This document shows positions 1 through 12,439 of a stretch of 64,000 nucleotides of DNA, piece after piece (the first letter of the stretch is position 1; each line of letters starts with the position of its first letter). Origin of the DNA: Eonycteris spelaea (lineage: Eukaryota; Chordata; Mammalia; Chiroptera; Pteropodidae); assembly GCA_003508835.1 (NCBI GenBank), contig PUFA01000034.1, positions 5,792,501 to 5,856,500 of the forward strand, in the 5' to 3' direction. Made by a program: the position numbers and the translations under genes. A model generated the notes under the pieces. That model saw only the letters and a list, made by a program, of their open reading frames with translations, had not been told where the DNA came from and ran no database searches.

Positions 1-54
1 GAGAGTTTAAATCTCTCCCTCCAGTGGGTGGAGATGGGTTAAAAGATTCCAAAT

Positions 55-180
55 GCTTGTGAATTGTGTTCCTCCCCTCCCCCACGGAAGCAAGGAGCTT
101 GTCTGATTGTCCAGCTCTCCATCCCCAGCGCTTAGCACAGTGCCCACATGGCATGCTTGTTGAATGAATACACTAACACA
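55..180 (+). repeat. L2 3' end
   Basis: CCCCAGCGCTTAGCACAGTG CCCACATGGCATGCTTGTTG AATGAATACA is the typical L2 3' terminus. Confidence 0.5.
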
Positions 181-2461
181 GCAAACTTTAGGCACATGCC
201 CGTCAGGAGGTACTAGGACAGAGAAGACTTAAGTGTAGCTAAGTGCAATTTGTTGACGAGATACCAGAAACGGCAAAAAGACAGCCCTAAATTACCGTGG
301 AAGTGGCAAACGTAGGAAGTAGCTGTCACCGCTAGGTCCTGGGGAACCAAGATAAGAGGCTGAAATGATGGAAAACTTAGATGCTTGGAGAAAGCGTCAC
401 CCAGAGTTAAAAATGGACCCTCAAAGCGGGGTGCCAGCTGGCTGGCGATGAGTCTCTCAGGGAGTGTGATGCGACTGGCTCGGCAAGTGTTGAAAAGACT
501 GCAAACTGGATCCAGCAGCTGCCAGGGTGAAGGCGTGGTGTCCAGGTGCCACTCACAGCAGCAGGGGGTGGTCGGGAAGGGCCCTGAACGCCCCCCTCCT
601 CCAGCCTCACAGTCTTCCTCTACCCTCCCCCAGCAGACAGCCTCACACGGAGCCGACCACACAGCGAAACTGTGGTTTGCAGAGCCCCAGCCCCCAGAAT
701 CACAAAGCAGAACGCCTCGGTGTGGCATTTGGAGCTGAGAGAGGACAGCTTTGTGACTACCGGGGTGCACATTAAGTCATGGTCATCAGTAACGCAGCAT
801 TTCACCACTTCAGCTTCTCTTCCATCCACTCTTCTGCCCGTTTCTTGGTTCCTTGCCCTGCTGGTTCCCCGGGTAGGGTGTGGAGGGCGCGGCCCCGAGA
901 CGTGTCTCAGCCACCGGAGGAATGTCTTTGGTGTGCAGGTTTCCACACAGCCCTTGTCCCCAGGTGGGTGATCAGGGCTGTGATGATCCCGGTCTCATCT
1001 CACTCCTCCCACTGAAGAGCGATTTTCCCTCTTCTGGGTTCTGTTCTCTTGGCCGTGCCCACCTTGGCCATGCTTGGACCCGACAGGTCTCGCGGTTAAT
1101 TAGACTGCTTTGCTTTTACGTCAGGCCCTTTCCGCCCCAGGTGACGGGCACGCTTCCATTTTCCTGGCTGAGTCAGTGTGGGCGCAAGGGCGACCGACTC
1201 CAGATTCAAGGCCTACTTGGCTTCTGAAAGGCAGTCACAAATGGAACGCGCTGAAGTTGAACCTCTACCTATCTATCCTACTTCTGGAAACCCATTGAAA
1301 TCATAGATCTACAGACATTGATTTTGACGACAAAATATAACACAGGTCGATGCATTTATAAACAGTCGTCCCACAGTTAAATGTGAAAGCGAACATTTAA
1401 TATAAAAGCTGTTTTGCACATGTTTCCTTGAAGAGGTTTTTTTCCTTCACTGAGGTTTCCGAAAATATAGGTCCAGTAAAATTTGGACGGAAGATGTCTT
1501 CCTTTTCTTATAAATCAACTCTGCAAATAGATTTGTTCTTCATGGCCAGAAGGGGGTGTGAAAAAAAAAAAGGACTTCCAAATTGAATTAAAAACTAAGA
1601 TAGTTTTTCTTGGGGGAAAACATGGTATCGTCAGTGTGTGGAACATGAGGCTTCCTGACGCTTTGAATGGAAAGGCTGGGAGAACAGCAGTTCCCTGATG
1701 GCTTCGCTACCCCCTTGCCAGGTTCATCAAGGTTCACTGACGAAGGCGATTCCATGATCTTCACTTCACTTTTGAGGGGAAACGTCTACGTTCCTGCATC
1801 AGAATCTATAGCTTCTGCCTGAACTCTGATCCGATGCCCACCGGCTCACTTCCTAAAGTAACCAAATCACCCTCCATTTGGGTGGCACCCATTTTACCGA
1901 GCGCGTTCTTAAACGTTTCTTCTTTTTAAAAACGGCTAGGAAGAGGAACACAGGGGATTTTTAGGGCAGCGGGACTATTCCGTATGATACCATCATGGTG
2001 AATGCATGTCATCACACGTTTATCAACACCCACAGAATAGATACCATCAAGAGGGAACCCTAACGGAAACCATGGACTTTGGGGTGACAATGACGCATCA
2101 GTGCAGGTTTGTCATTTGCAACAAATGCGCCGCCCTGGTATGGATTTTGATAGTGGGGGAAGCTAGCATAGGGAGGAAGAGAAGTATGTGGGCGGTCTCT
2201 GCACCCGCCACTCAGTTTCGCCGTGACTATAAAAATGTCCTTAAAAATTAAGTCTATTAAAAAATAATAAAATAAATAAAATAAAATAATAAATAAAAGT
2301 ATCATTTGGTTTAAAGGCAACCACCATGATAACTTTTCTCTTAAGGGACTCCATGGTTTCCTTTTCAGATTAGTGGCTATTGACAACCTTCACCCTTCTG
2401 GGCCAAATTCACCACACCCAGGAGGGGGTGGTAAGGGAAAAGGGTTCTATACTGTCTATAG
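181..2461. other. Intergenic, no gene recognised
   Basis: Moderately GC-rich at 400-1250, with several overlapping short open frames on both strands and no recognisable protein. AT-rich afterwards, ending in an AATA-rich low-complexity stretch (2257-2298). Confidence 0.6.
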
Positions 2462-2665
2462 CCGTGGTCCCCAACCTCTGACTGGGCTGTGGATTGGTAC
2501 CAGCCCTGTGACCTGTTAGGAACCAGGCTGCACAGCAGGAGGTGAGCAGCGGCCGGCGAGCAAAGCTTTGCGATAGCATCACCGCCTCAGCTCCACCTCA
2601 GATCATCAGGCACTAGATTCTCATAGGAGCACTGGTCCCTGGTGCCCAAAAGGTTGGGACCACTG
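2462..2665 (+). repeat. hAT-like DNA transposon remnant with GGTCCCCAACC-type ends
   Basis: The left end CGTGGTCCCCAACCTCTG and right end AGGTTGGGACCACTG are inverted copies of each other. The interior (TGTTAGGAACCAGGCTGCAC, AGATCATCAGGCACTAGATT) matches a common placental hAT element. The exact subfamily is not assigned. Confidence 0.65.
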
Positions 2666-2794
2666 GAACTCTCTAGGAGTCATGGTACCAGACACACTCG
2701 AGCCTCAGTTCTGACACATCCAGAAACCCATGTCACCATAGGCCTTTCGATGGCAGGACAGAGGCTGATGCATCTGGTTTTACCCGGTACCCAA

Positions 2795-2850
2795 TGTAGT
2801 GCCTGGCACATATCATTTGCTTAATAAATGTTTATTGAGTGAATGAATAA
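2795..2850 (+). repeat. L2/MIR-type 3' tail
   Basis: GTGCCTGGCACATATCATTT then AATAAATGTTTATTGAGTGA ATGAAT is the shared CORE/L2 tail sequence. Confidence 0.5.
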
Positions 2851-4264
2851 ATGAGAACAAATGAGATTCAGGAGTTGCATAGGACATTTAGTGGACGAAA
2901 AGATTTGGAGAAAAAAAGAACAGAGAGATGACAAAGCTCATATATTTTTAGTGTCCTTTCTTCTGTCCCTCGGCAACGCTTACATGAAGAGTGGCAGAGA
3001 CTGAGTCAGCCTCATCCAGGTTTAGAAAACATCGTCAGGGTGACAAGAATCCAGGCCCATCCTTCCCGCGGGCCTAGCTCAGCTTCACTCCCTGCTCGGG
3101 AACATGGTGTTCAGAAGACGACGCTTCCAACGGGAGTGGTTTAGAGAACCCCAAGAATTTCAGTGTCCAGCAATAAAGGGAAGAGAGAAATTAAGCGTGA
3201 GACTGGGTGGGTCAGATATAGCCACAAAAATGCACTCGTGCATGCCACACATCAAAGCGAGGCGTTTGAAACGCGCGATGATGAGCACACATGAATTCAG
3301 ACCCGTTTTGACCTTCAGCTTTGCAGTACTGCAACTTTGCAAAATTGCAGCTTCGCAATTTGGACTGACCAGGACGGGCATCATAAACTCGGGGCTCATG
3401 GCTGGATTTAGCCCATAGACCAACCGTCTGGCATAGGTTTTTGTTTGTTTGTTTGGTTGGTTGGTTGGTTAATTTATTTCATTGCCAAGATAGAGAGATT
3501 AGAAAATTTTAGCTCAAATCTGGATCTTCTGCTTCTCACGAAGAAGCGGATCTGGGAACAGCTGGCCTGTGTTCCTCATGCGCCAATGGGGAGAAGCAGC
3601 TTTCTCCACCTGACTGGCCTGTGTCACTGGCATTGTACCCCCACCAGCTACGCTGAGCATCACCCAGACGAAGCTAGTCCTGGAAATGAAGCTGATGGTG
3701 AGGGCCAGAAGGATGGTAGGACCCTAGTGAGCCATTCTGTTTAGTGGGAATCGAAGCTTCCAGCAGCCTTTCAATGATAAGCTCAATGGAGAATGTCACT
3801 ATAATTGCAGTGGGTGACTTTAACATACAAGAGTCAGTTTTTATACACAGGCCAATTGTTCCTCGCTTTGCTCTAGTCCGTTTGGCCCGTTCTAAATGGA
3901 GGAGAATGCCTTCATCTTATACCACACGTATATCGAGGCCACATGCACAAATGAAGTTAAATTTCTTCCCCATTTAACATTCCACCATAACTCAAATTAA
4001 GAAACGAAAAATTGCTGTAAAAAATAGTCTAAAAAATTGGCTGAATTACGAAATTTGTATTTATTTGAAATACCATTTCCTACTGACATTTCCCTTCCGG
4101 CTGCCTTGGCATTAACGTAAGAATTATTTATGACTCGGCATTTCCCCACAACAGCTGCCCACAGGACAGAGCATGAAGTGAGGAAGAGAGAAGAACCACG
4201 CTGACCTCCCTCCTTCAGAAGGGATGCCTGGCTGAGAAGGGGCAACAAGGAGCTCTGGGAGGCA
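2851..4264. other. Intergenic, no gene recognised
   Basis: Only the simple repeat at 3439-3471 stands out. Confidence 0.6.
3439..3471. repeat. (TTTG)n-(GGTT)n simple repeat
   Basis: TTTG units change to GGTT units. Confidence 0.9.
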
Positions 4265-4342
4265 GGGCACGGCTTCCCTGGGGCCAGCGTGGGTTCGAAT
4301 CCTGGCTCTGGAAAGTACCGGCTATCCGACCTTGAAAGGACT
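4265..4342 (+). repeat. MIR fragment
   Basis: GTGGGTTCGAATCCTGGCTC TGGAAAGTACCGGCTATCCG ACCTTG is MIR core sequence; its GGTTCGAATCC is a tRNA B-box relic and not a tRNA gene. Confidence 0.65.
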
Positions 4343-4487
4343 GCCTGCAACAGGGGTCCGCAAGCACTTCTGTAAACATCATCTGCTTTCCCCCCATGCA
4401 GCCCCCATCCTAATGACTCAACTCTTTGCAAGTGTCGTAATGGGAACACAGCTCTACAGAATGCATTAGGCGATGAAGCACCGCGGA

Positions 4488-4820
4488 CTGGGTGGATCAA
4501 TTTATTTCATCACAGTTCTGGAAGTCCAAGGTCAAGGTGTCAGCAGAGTTCATTTCTCCCGAGCCTCTCTTCTTGGCTTGGAGATGGCTTGTCTTCTTGC
4601 CGTGTCCTCACAGGGTCGTTCCCCCCTCGGTGTTGTCTGCGTCCTGATTTTCTTTCCTTAGAAGGACACCACCGGTCATATTGGATTCGGCTCCGCCCTA
4701 ATGAGCTGTCTTAACTTAATCACCTCTGCAAAGATCTGGTCTCCCAATAGTCACATTCTAAGGTCCTGGGTTTGGACTTCAACATACGACTTTAGGGGAC
4801 TGCAGCTCAGCCAAGACAGT
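4488..4820 (-). repeat. MLT1-like LTR (ERVL-MaLR), antisense
   Basis: Read on the - strand it has the usual MLT1 order: ...TTGAAGTCCAAACCC near one end, AGGACACGGCAAGAAGACAA in the middle and CCTTGACCTTGGACTTCCAG near the other. It is an old solo-LTR-type remnant with no coding region. Confidence 0.65.
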
Positions 4821-4924
4821 ATGTAAGGGGCAGGAGTGGCTGTGTGCCAATGAAACTTTCCAAACCAGGCCTATGGCCAGTGTCGGCCTGTGGCCCCAGG
4901 TTTGCGGACTGCTGATCTCTACTG

Positions 4925-5690
4925 TCCCATCAGCTCCCTCCCCACCCACTGCTCTACCGGTTCTCAGTTGATTCTCACGCTATTTCACCTAAAGTCCTCT
5001 GTCTAAGGTCATCGAAGCCTCCTCTCCCTTGCCCTCGGCAGTGTCAATCCCACACAGGTGACTTCCTGCCAAGCCCTCTCCCCCTCGACCCTGTGGCCAC
5101 ATGCCTGGATTTCCTCCCACTTCTCTGGCTTCTCCCTTCTCTGCCTCTTTGCTGGCACCGACTTCTCAGCCACTAACTGTTAGGCTGCTCAGTTCTGGGC
5201 CCCCTTCCTTTCCTGCTGTATAATTTCTTTCAAGGTGATCTCATCGCCCCCTGATTTCAATTACCCTCTACAAGCCAAAGACTTCCAAATATGTCGCTCC
5301 GGCCCGTAAGTCTTCACATTTGCTTTGGTCAGTGTTTCCGTGATCTTTCTGTTGTGCGTCCTGGCTATTAACTCTTTGCTTTTCCATAACTATTATAATC
5401 TCCAGGGTAAATTTAGTTCCGTTCTAAAACCATATCCAGATCAGCGAGTCTTCCCTGATCTACCTCCCTGGGGCACCGTCTGAGCCTTCCATGTATTTTT
5501 TCTTCATTCTTCGCAGTTTGCAATCAGAAGTGTATGTGTTTGATTGACAACCTCCCTCTTTAGGAGTCAGTAAGCCCAAGAGACGTGAGGTCTTGTCTCT
5601 ACTGTCCCATCTGCCGTTCTCTTTGCATCTGAGCATTTCTTCCAGAGCTTGGCACTTCTGGGGCCTCGAGCAATACACGTGTGGTGATCA
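4925..5690 (+). repeat. L2 LINE 3' region, diverged
   Basis: Pyrimidine-rich text such as CTGGATTTCCTCCCACTTCT followed by ATAATTTCTTTCAAGGTGAT and GATTTCAATTACCCTCTACA matches the L2 3' coding region; the tail part (5600-5690) resembles the L2 3'UTR. Confidence 0.5.
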
Positions 5691-5775
5691 GAGAACTTAA
5701 AGTCAGTTAATTAAACTCTCATTGAGATATTGAGAGTTGTTGTTTGATTTCAGTTCAAAATATTTTGTGTTAGAC

Positions 5776-5829
5776 TGTGTGTGTGTGTGTGTGTGTATGT
5801 ACACACACACATATTTTAGAGAGAGAGAG
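5776..5829. repeat. (TG)n-(AC)n-(AG)n microsatellite
   Basis: A TG run at 5776-5797 is followed by an AC run (5801-5811) that can pair with it, and then AG repeats at 5819-5829. Confidence 0.95.
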
Positions 5830-5935
5830 CCATTCCTCCTATTTTCCTAAATTTTCTATGTAGAAAATGGAAGTATTTGAAGAGTGAATGGTATGTTTCT
5901 TTAGTTTTTGTTATAAGGGAAGGGATAGAGCTCCA

Positions 5936-6092
5936 GAGGTAGACAGTCCGGTTCGAATTCCAAGTCAACTACTTACTAACTGCGTGACTTTGAGTACGTT
6001 TCTTCACCTGTACGACGATGATGCTCGCACTTACCTGTGTTAGGTGTATAGTATATAGATAGGGCCTGACACAGGGCCTGGCACTAGTTGAG
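5936..6092 (+). repeat. MIR, near full length
   Basis: GTTCGAATTCCAAGTCAACT ACTTACTAACTGCGTGACTT then AGGGCCTGACACAGGGCCTG GCAC is a MIR in + orientation. Confidence 0.7.
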
Positions 6093-9000
6093 GTTTCATA
6101 TTTGTTTTGCAGATTCCCCTCCCCCCATGAATGGGACAGGAATTATTTCAGGCACTGGGGATACAGCAGTAAGTGAACCCAACCAATCTTGGGCCGAGGG
6201 GGCCCTCACTCTGGGGGGGTGGGGAGGGAAGACAGGTAGCAAAGACAAAGCCAGGTAAGGGTACAGAGATTGATAGTGAGGGCAGAAGTGGAGGCATTTT
6301 GGCTTTGGGGATCAGCGAGGTGAATAGAAGTAGACACTTGAAGGAAAAATGTTCATTCTTCTCCCCTGCTGTTCCCCTGAACAGAGAAATTCTACTCCGC
6401 CTGGTTACCAGGCAGATGCCTCACTCCAACTCTTTGCTGTCTGGGTGAGGGTATTGACAACAGAACAAGAGGTGGAATTCAGAGGTTTGGGACACTCATA
6501 GGCAAAGTCCCTTCCATTCAGCTGGGGTTCAGCATCAAGGTCTTGGTCTTGGGTTCCAGATTCCGTAATAACTGACAACAAAGCAGGTTAGCACAGAGAA
6601 ATGCTTCTGTGTACTAGGACTTCTGTTTGGGGAACAGAAAGAAAGAAAATCAAGCTCCAAAAAAATCCTATTGCTCTCTCAGTGGGTTTGAGGTAGGAGT
6701 TGGCAGGTCTGTTTTGCCTTTGCTTGTCTGTGAGCAGAAAACCAAATGAGTCAAACATGCAGCCAGAATGGAACCTCAGAGATGACTCAGATCCCAGGTC
6801 TAAGGAGGCGGCAGGACTAGCTGGTTGTGCCTTGAGCACAGCTGCTTGTCTTTCCAAACTGTGCTTTCTCCTCAAAGAGTAAAAATCACTTAGTGGGGTT
6901 ATTACCCTGAAATGTTGGACTCGAATAAAATGTGCAACGCCACGTCTTTGCGCTCAATCATTTCTCCCCAGTCAGCCCCCTACACTTTCTCCTGTAAGGT
7001 CAATGGAAGGGATGAGGACGAAATAAACGTCTCCTGGGAGAATCCACACACGTTCTGTAGCAATGATAAATCCAAACAAAAGGGCTCCGTTCCTATCTCC
7101 AGAATCCCTCTCTGGTGTCATTGTGCAGAGAAGAGGAGGCAAGCCCCTATTCTGTGAGACACACATTTGGCTGCCTGGGGGTACAATAAATTTTATCAAC
7201 CTATAAATAAAAAAAATTCAATTAAATAAACGGCTGAACCCACAAGAATTAGTTGGGAAATTAATGAGGATGTTAACACATTGAGATTTAGAAAGCTGAG
7301 ATTTTTTAAAGAAGCATTTGATTGTCACCAAGTTACAAGTTCTTACAGTTTTGAGGCTTCTTCAACACAGCCAGGAGGCACACACAGGCATCACTCCCAC
7401 CCAGGAGGGGAATTTGAAAGCTGACAGGCATCTATCTATTCACGAAGCAAATCCCTTAGCAAGGAATCAGACTCTTTCCTCAGACATCTGAACTATCAGG
7501 CAAAAACAATTAGTGTCTGGGTATCTTTGAGTCCAGATCGAAGTGAAGAATTTTAATACACCAACGGTGCATCAGGAAAGTAAGTGTATGTGGAGTAGAA
7601 GCAATTTGATTTTTCTCGTTTCTTCATTTCGGTCAATATTTAGGGAGCCCTACTTTGTCCAGGGTACTCTTCTAGATGATATGGAAGAATAAAAAGATGA
7701 ATTCAGCCCACTCTTAGGCATGGAGCGCTTTCTCTTGGGGTGGTACTAGGAGGGCAGGGTGAAGAGAGAGATAAGTGGCTAATTTCTTGCGCCAAAGGAA
7801 TGGTCTCTGAGTAAGAGCTGGTCAGACCCGCTGCACCTGGCCTTGGTCCGGCTGGGCTGGGCCTCTAAATTTGAGTCTGGCCACTGGACCAGCTGTTATG
7901 GTTCCATTCAACTCTAAGCTCAGGAGCATAACTGGTGAGTCCTCCGTGTCCACCTGGTCCCCTGGACCTGCCCATGCGGCCCCAATCACCAAATGTGCCC
8001 TCTTGGGCGTGACCACTTGGACTTCCAACTAGCTTCTCTCGTAGGTGTTCCTAATACAAATGACCTCGTTTTTTTTTTTCTTAAACTATTTCCTCATTTT
8101 CAAAGTTTGTCACCTTCCTCTCCATTTCAAAGGGAAATGACTAATAATCACAGCTAAGAAATGATGAACTGAGAAGTAAGGAACAAGAAACATGCTGGAA
8201 ATGATGCAAAGTGTTCTAGACTGATTATAAGTTCAGTCACATTTCTGTTAGAGCAATTTAACAGGGGAGGGGAGGGGAGGACTATCAAATTATAGTGTCA
8301 GGGCTTCAATTGGACAAACCGTTTTAGTGCATTTAGCATTTTTAATTTTATTTTATTTTGGGGGGGCTTAAACAACAGAAATATATTTTCTCACCATTCC
8401 AGATGCTAGAATTATTTAGGATACTATTTAATGTATACTTAATATATTGCTTGAGAATTCATCTGATTTTAGAAATTAGAAAAAAAATACTCTCAAAAAA
8501 CATATGACGAATATCTCTGCTAATTTATACAGAGATTACCTCTAGAATGGGATTCCTCTACTGCATCCACATTTGAACTTTCCGAATGTTGTGCCATGTG
8601 TACATATTACTCTAAAATAAGTAATTTTTAAATTACATAAAGAAAAGGCTGTATCGCTACTTTTTTTTTTTTTTGTCATGAAGTCACTCCCCTCTGCCAC
8701 ATTTCCTCTAAAATAAGGCGTTTTCTCAAGGCTTGAGGGAAATGATGAATTATATTTTTCCTGACGGGAAAGACAAAGTCTGAAAATTATGCCTGATGGG
8801 TAGCATGAAGACTCCTGGCAAGAGGCGTGGCGCCGATAGATAAAGAAATACACATCTGGCAGCATTTGGCCTATTCATCAAAACTGAGGCAGAGCAAAGA
8901 GCTGGACCTATTTAGAATGATGTCTTCCTTCTTACTGCCAACACATGCAACTAACCAAAGCCCTTGTTAGTCATTGCATCCAGTTTCTGAACCTCATCCA

Positions 9001-9099
9001 ACTAACTGAGGAGCTTTTTTTTTTTTTTTTTAAATTTTCTTTTGTTTTTTTTTCTAAGTTGACTGACAAAATTCAAGAGTCTCACTCTTGGTGAGAAAT
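6093..9099. other. Intergenic, mostly unassigned
   Basis: 6130-6300 (CAGGCACTGGGGATACAGCA) and 7630-7790 (AGGGTACTCTTCTAGATGAT) look like members of a very old dispersed repeat that I cannot name with confidence. T-rich runs occur at 8660-8675 and 9017-9032. No gene seen. Confidence 0.5.
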
Positions 9100-9363
9100 A
9101 TGGCATTCATCATCGGGGTACATTTTTCACTGCTCTTTTCACTGATGGTTCCCGCTTGCCTGGGAATGACCTGGAAATACCACTGTGCCAGAAAATGGCA
9201 AGATCAGCGATGTGACAGGAATTGCAAGACAGATGAGCGGCAGAACAGGCCACAGTGGCACAAGGAAGACATCAGCCGAAGCAGAGAGGTGTGCTGGTTT
9301 GCGTACGAGGTCGCAGCTGAAGAGCTGTCTTTGCCCTGCCTTTCGATCTCTCTTGTAAGATGA
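9100..9363 (+). CDS. Unrecognised small ORF with signal-peptide-like N terminus (87 codons), doubtful
   Basis: The ATG at 9100 sits in a good initiation context (A at -3, G at +4) and opens 87 codons to a TGA at 9361-9363. The N terminus, MAFIIGVHFSLLFSLMVPAC, looks like a cleavable signal peptide. The rest is basic, with cysteines spaced C-x8-C-x3-C and one further distal (HCARKWQDQRCDRNC). I recognise no family, and an open frame of this length is expected by chance in 64 kb. No splice or promoter evidence supports it, so it is listed only as a candidate. Confidence 0.15.
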   Translation: MAFIIGVHFSLLFSLMVPACLGMTWKYHCARKWQDQRCDRNCKTDERQNRPQWHKEDISRSREVCWFAYEVAAEELSLPCLSISLVR

Positions 9364-10139
9364 GTCACATGCCGCCGGTGATACACCCTGAACTTTAACA
9401 TGGGACCTTGACTTAAAGGGACTGCGAGGTGGACATTGCAGGGTCCTAGAGAGTTTGTGATTGCATCATTCACAGCAAGAAAAAAAACGCCTGTCATGGG
9501 AGGGTCCGTGGGTGGTACCCTCTTACTGGGTGTCACGTGTGTTAGGGAGGAAGGGGGATAGTTTACAAAACGGATGTGGCCTTTCTCTTCCTCATTTCCC
9601 CAAATTCCCATTTTTAAAACAGCTAATGGCAAGCAGCTCTAAAATGCTACAATGCTGGCAAAGAGAATAAACGTGGTGGCCTGGGCAGGGGTCTGGGGTA
9701 GCCCTGGCTTCCCACGAAAGTGCTATATTGTGTGGGATTTAGAGGAGTCAGAGCTTGCTGCTGGCTAAGGAGATTAGGGAGGGTTCCAGGCAGAGGAGGC
9801 ATGCATTCATTGTTCGCTTTGTTGAGTAAACTCAAAATTCAGTGGGCCCCGGGCCAAGCCAGGGACCATCTCTATGGCAAAGACTCAATACTTCCATCAA
9901 CTCTTTTCATTCTAAAGGTTGTTGCCATCACCCTCTCCATTAAACAGTCAGAGCAACTGGAAGCAGATGGTACCTCTAAAATGTGGCCTGAAGCATGTTG
10001 GAACTCAATATGTGTACTTTCATTCCTTTCAGAACAGAATAGATAAGGCAGCTAGTTCTGGTTGGGGATTGGCTGGGAGAGAACACAAGTGGAATCTGGT
10101 GGAAATATGTGCCTGGGACTATTGATTCGTGCCTTGTTT

Positions 10140-10275
10140 ACTCACCCTTTCTCACTAGAGAGGGAACTGCCGGAGGACAGGAGCCTGGGCTCTCTGACCC
10201 AAGGCTGCGTTTGAGCCTCTGGGCTCATGCCTGGCACAGAGCCAGTATTCAGTAAATTTTCCTGGAATGAATAAG
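10140..10275 (+). repeat. L2 3' end
   Basis: The text AGAGAGGGAACTGCCGGAGG followed by ATGCCTGGCACAGAGCCAGT and GTAAATTTTCCTGGAATGAA is a diverged L2 3' end. Confidence 0.45.
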
Positions 10276-10624
10276 AGGCTTTCTCAGAATAATGGTTTGT
10301 TTTGTTTCGTTTTGTTTTCAAACGACTGCTGAGTCTCTGCAGGTTGGCGGTTCTGAATATCCCGACAGAGGACGAGACCTGATGACCATCTCGGTCCGTT
10401 TAGGTCGTTGCACAGACTGGTCCACCGTTCTGGGTCAAATATAAAAATTCCTCCCGCTCCTTACACACAGCCCCCCAACTCTGACTTGGGCCTCTTTGAT
10501 TAGGATTTGGGGCCAGTCTCGCCCCTCCCACACATTTTATTAATCCCAGTTAGGTCCAGGAGTTCAGCTAAAAATTCCCGCGGAGGGTGGGATGCCTCCT
10601 CCTGCCCAGGCTGACGCTGGCACA

Positions 10625-10639
10625 CAGCGCCCTCTTGTG
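10625..10639 (-). promoter_or_regulatory. CTCF-like motif
   Basis: On the - strand CACAAGAGGGCGCTG matches the AGAGGGCGC core of the CTCF consensus, within a GC-rich stretch (10560-10680). Confidence 0.35.
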
Positions 10640-11027
10640 TCCGCCCTCCGTTTGACACCATAGTTTTCGCTGAAGCGTCGCGAAAGGAAGCTTCTTACAG
10701 CTCTTAGCAGAAAGACCTGTTCATTAAGGGAGAGGGAGGAAAAAACATGCTAATTTGCCCAGAAAGTCCAGAACGATCCAAATGTTGTGAAGATGATACT
10801 AACTACGCAACCCCGAGCTTTGAAAATTAAAAAAAAAAATCAGGCATGACAAAAATCCAAATTTAAGAGCTCATAGACAGAAAATTTTATCTGCTAATGC
10901 ACCTGGGTGTTTTCTGTAAACTGAAACTTAGGCTCTGACGAAGGAGCATAGAGATGTACTGCTAGCATTTTCACATCCGATGTACTGGCTTTTAAATCAC
11001 TTTCACATTCCTTTTTTGTGTTGCCTG

Positions 11028-11029
<2 letters not shown>

Positions 11030-11062
<33 letters not shown>
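11030..11062. repeat. (CA)n microsatellite
   Basis: About 16 uninterrupted CA units. Confidence 0.97.
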
Positions 11063-11064
<2 letters not shown>

Positions 11065-12439
11065 AAGCCATTAGAGGGAATAAACACAGCCACCTTCTGG
11101 GTTTGTCCTGCCAATCACAAAGTAAGACTGCATGTCTCGTTCGTTCGCAGACCTCTTCGTGGAGATAAAAGGACTCTGGTTCCGTGGTTCCCACTGGTCC
11201 TCTCTGCTCTGCCCTTTAAGCGGGCACACGCTGATTCCCACACAGCCCCACGAACACCAGACTCCCCAAATCACATATTCATTGGTCCAAGTGGGGCCAG
11301 GATGAGACTGGTGGCCTCAGCCTCTATTCTACTGACTTTTCAATCAAGAGACTAGAATAGAAGACACTTTCATCATCGACATTATAAAAATCCCCTGAAC
11401 ACTCAGTTGTTATGTGTTGTCCCAGGTTACGTATTACAGATAAAGAATAAAAAGACAAACTTTGCCCTGCGGGACGCAGACTGCATGGCTCCACCCCTCA
11501 CGTAGGTGACCTCACCCTCAGAAAACTGCAGCGAGGCCCTGGCAGGAGGCCCGGGCAGGAGGCCCGGCTGCAGGGCAAACCAGACCCCTGAAGATGCACA
11601 CTGCACACCATGTCCACTGTTACGTAGCAGCCCCGATGAAGCCTTTTCTCAGCGAAAGAGCCTGAATGCTCAGACCATGCCTTCGACACCCCATTTTGGT
11701 CATGACGCAACAAAGTCCAGAATTAAGTCAGACTTGCGCATTCTCCTCTCTACTTTCGGATTCCCGTTCCATCAGCACTATGCCTCTCCCTTAGGGACCA
11801 GGCTAGTGACCAGGAGGTAAGGGAGATCTTTGGGGTGGCGTGGCCATCTGGCATCCTGTTAAGCACATTTTGTATGTCTGTCTTTGTCATCTCTGTGAAG
11901 GAAGCTTCTCCCTCTCTCTCTCTCTCTTTTCCCTTATCCCAGTCCAATGACCAAAGGGCACTTGACCCTGTAGCAAGAATAAACCCGACCTTTGCCTCAA
12001 GATGCTGGGAAGGCAGTAGTGATCGCTCTTACGTAACCAGCATGGGAGGAGAGTGAGGTGTTCTGAGCTAAATTACTCTGGTCAATCTTTTTTTTTTTTT
12101 TTGATTTTCCGTTGAAGTCAATTAAGGGTAAAGGTGAAGGGCGGGGCCCTCGGTTTCTTGGTTTTCCGCTCCAAAAGAGATTAGATTAAAAATATAGCAA
12201 CAACTCAGGTAGCTCCTGGTCGGTCGCCAAGGTGTAGGACGCCACCCCGGTGGATCATCGGTGGCTTAGCATTTCCGCGTGATTCCTGGGGACATTGTCC
12301 TTTGACCGAGGCCTGAGAGGGGACTCTTGCTGGGTGGAGAGTGTCGGAGAGCTCCCAGGGTAACAGGCTGCCACTCGCCTCCATCCTTTGGCCCACCACG
12401 CCACCCGCACAGCTCTGGCCTGCTCTCCTTGCGGCTAAC

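Larger units (their letters stand above)
10276..12439. other. Intergenic, no gene recognised
   Basis: Holds the CA microsatellite and CTCF-like motif listed separately. 12200-12440 is CpG-containing and borders the GC-rich L2 block. Confidence 0.5.

Noticed and set aside
213..770. Open frame of about 185 codons on the - strand (and overlapping frames on +)
   Set aside because: It has overlapping frames on the other strand, no recognisable domain and no splice or homology support; it is explained by GC-rich sequence.
4265..4342. GGTTCGAATCC resembling a tRNA B-box
   Set aside because: The context is a MIR; no cloverleaf surrounds it.
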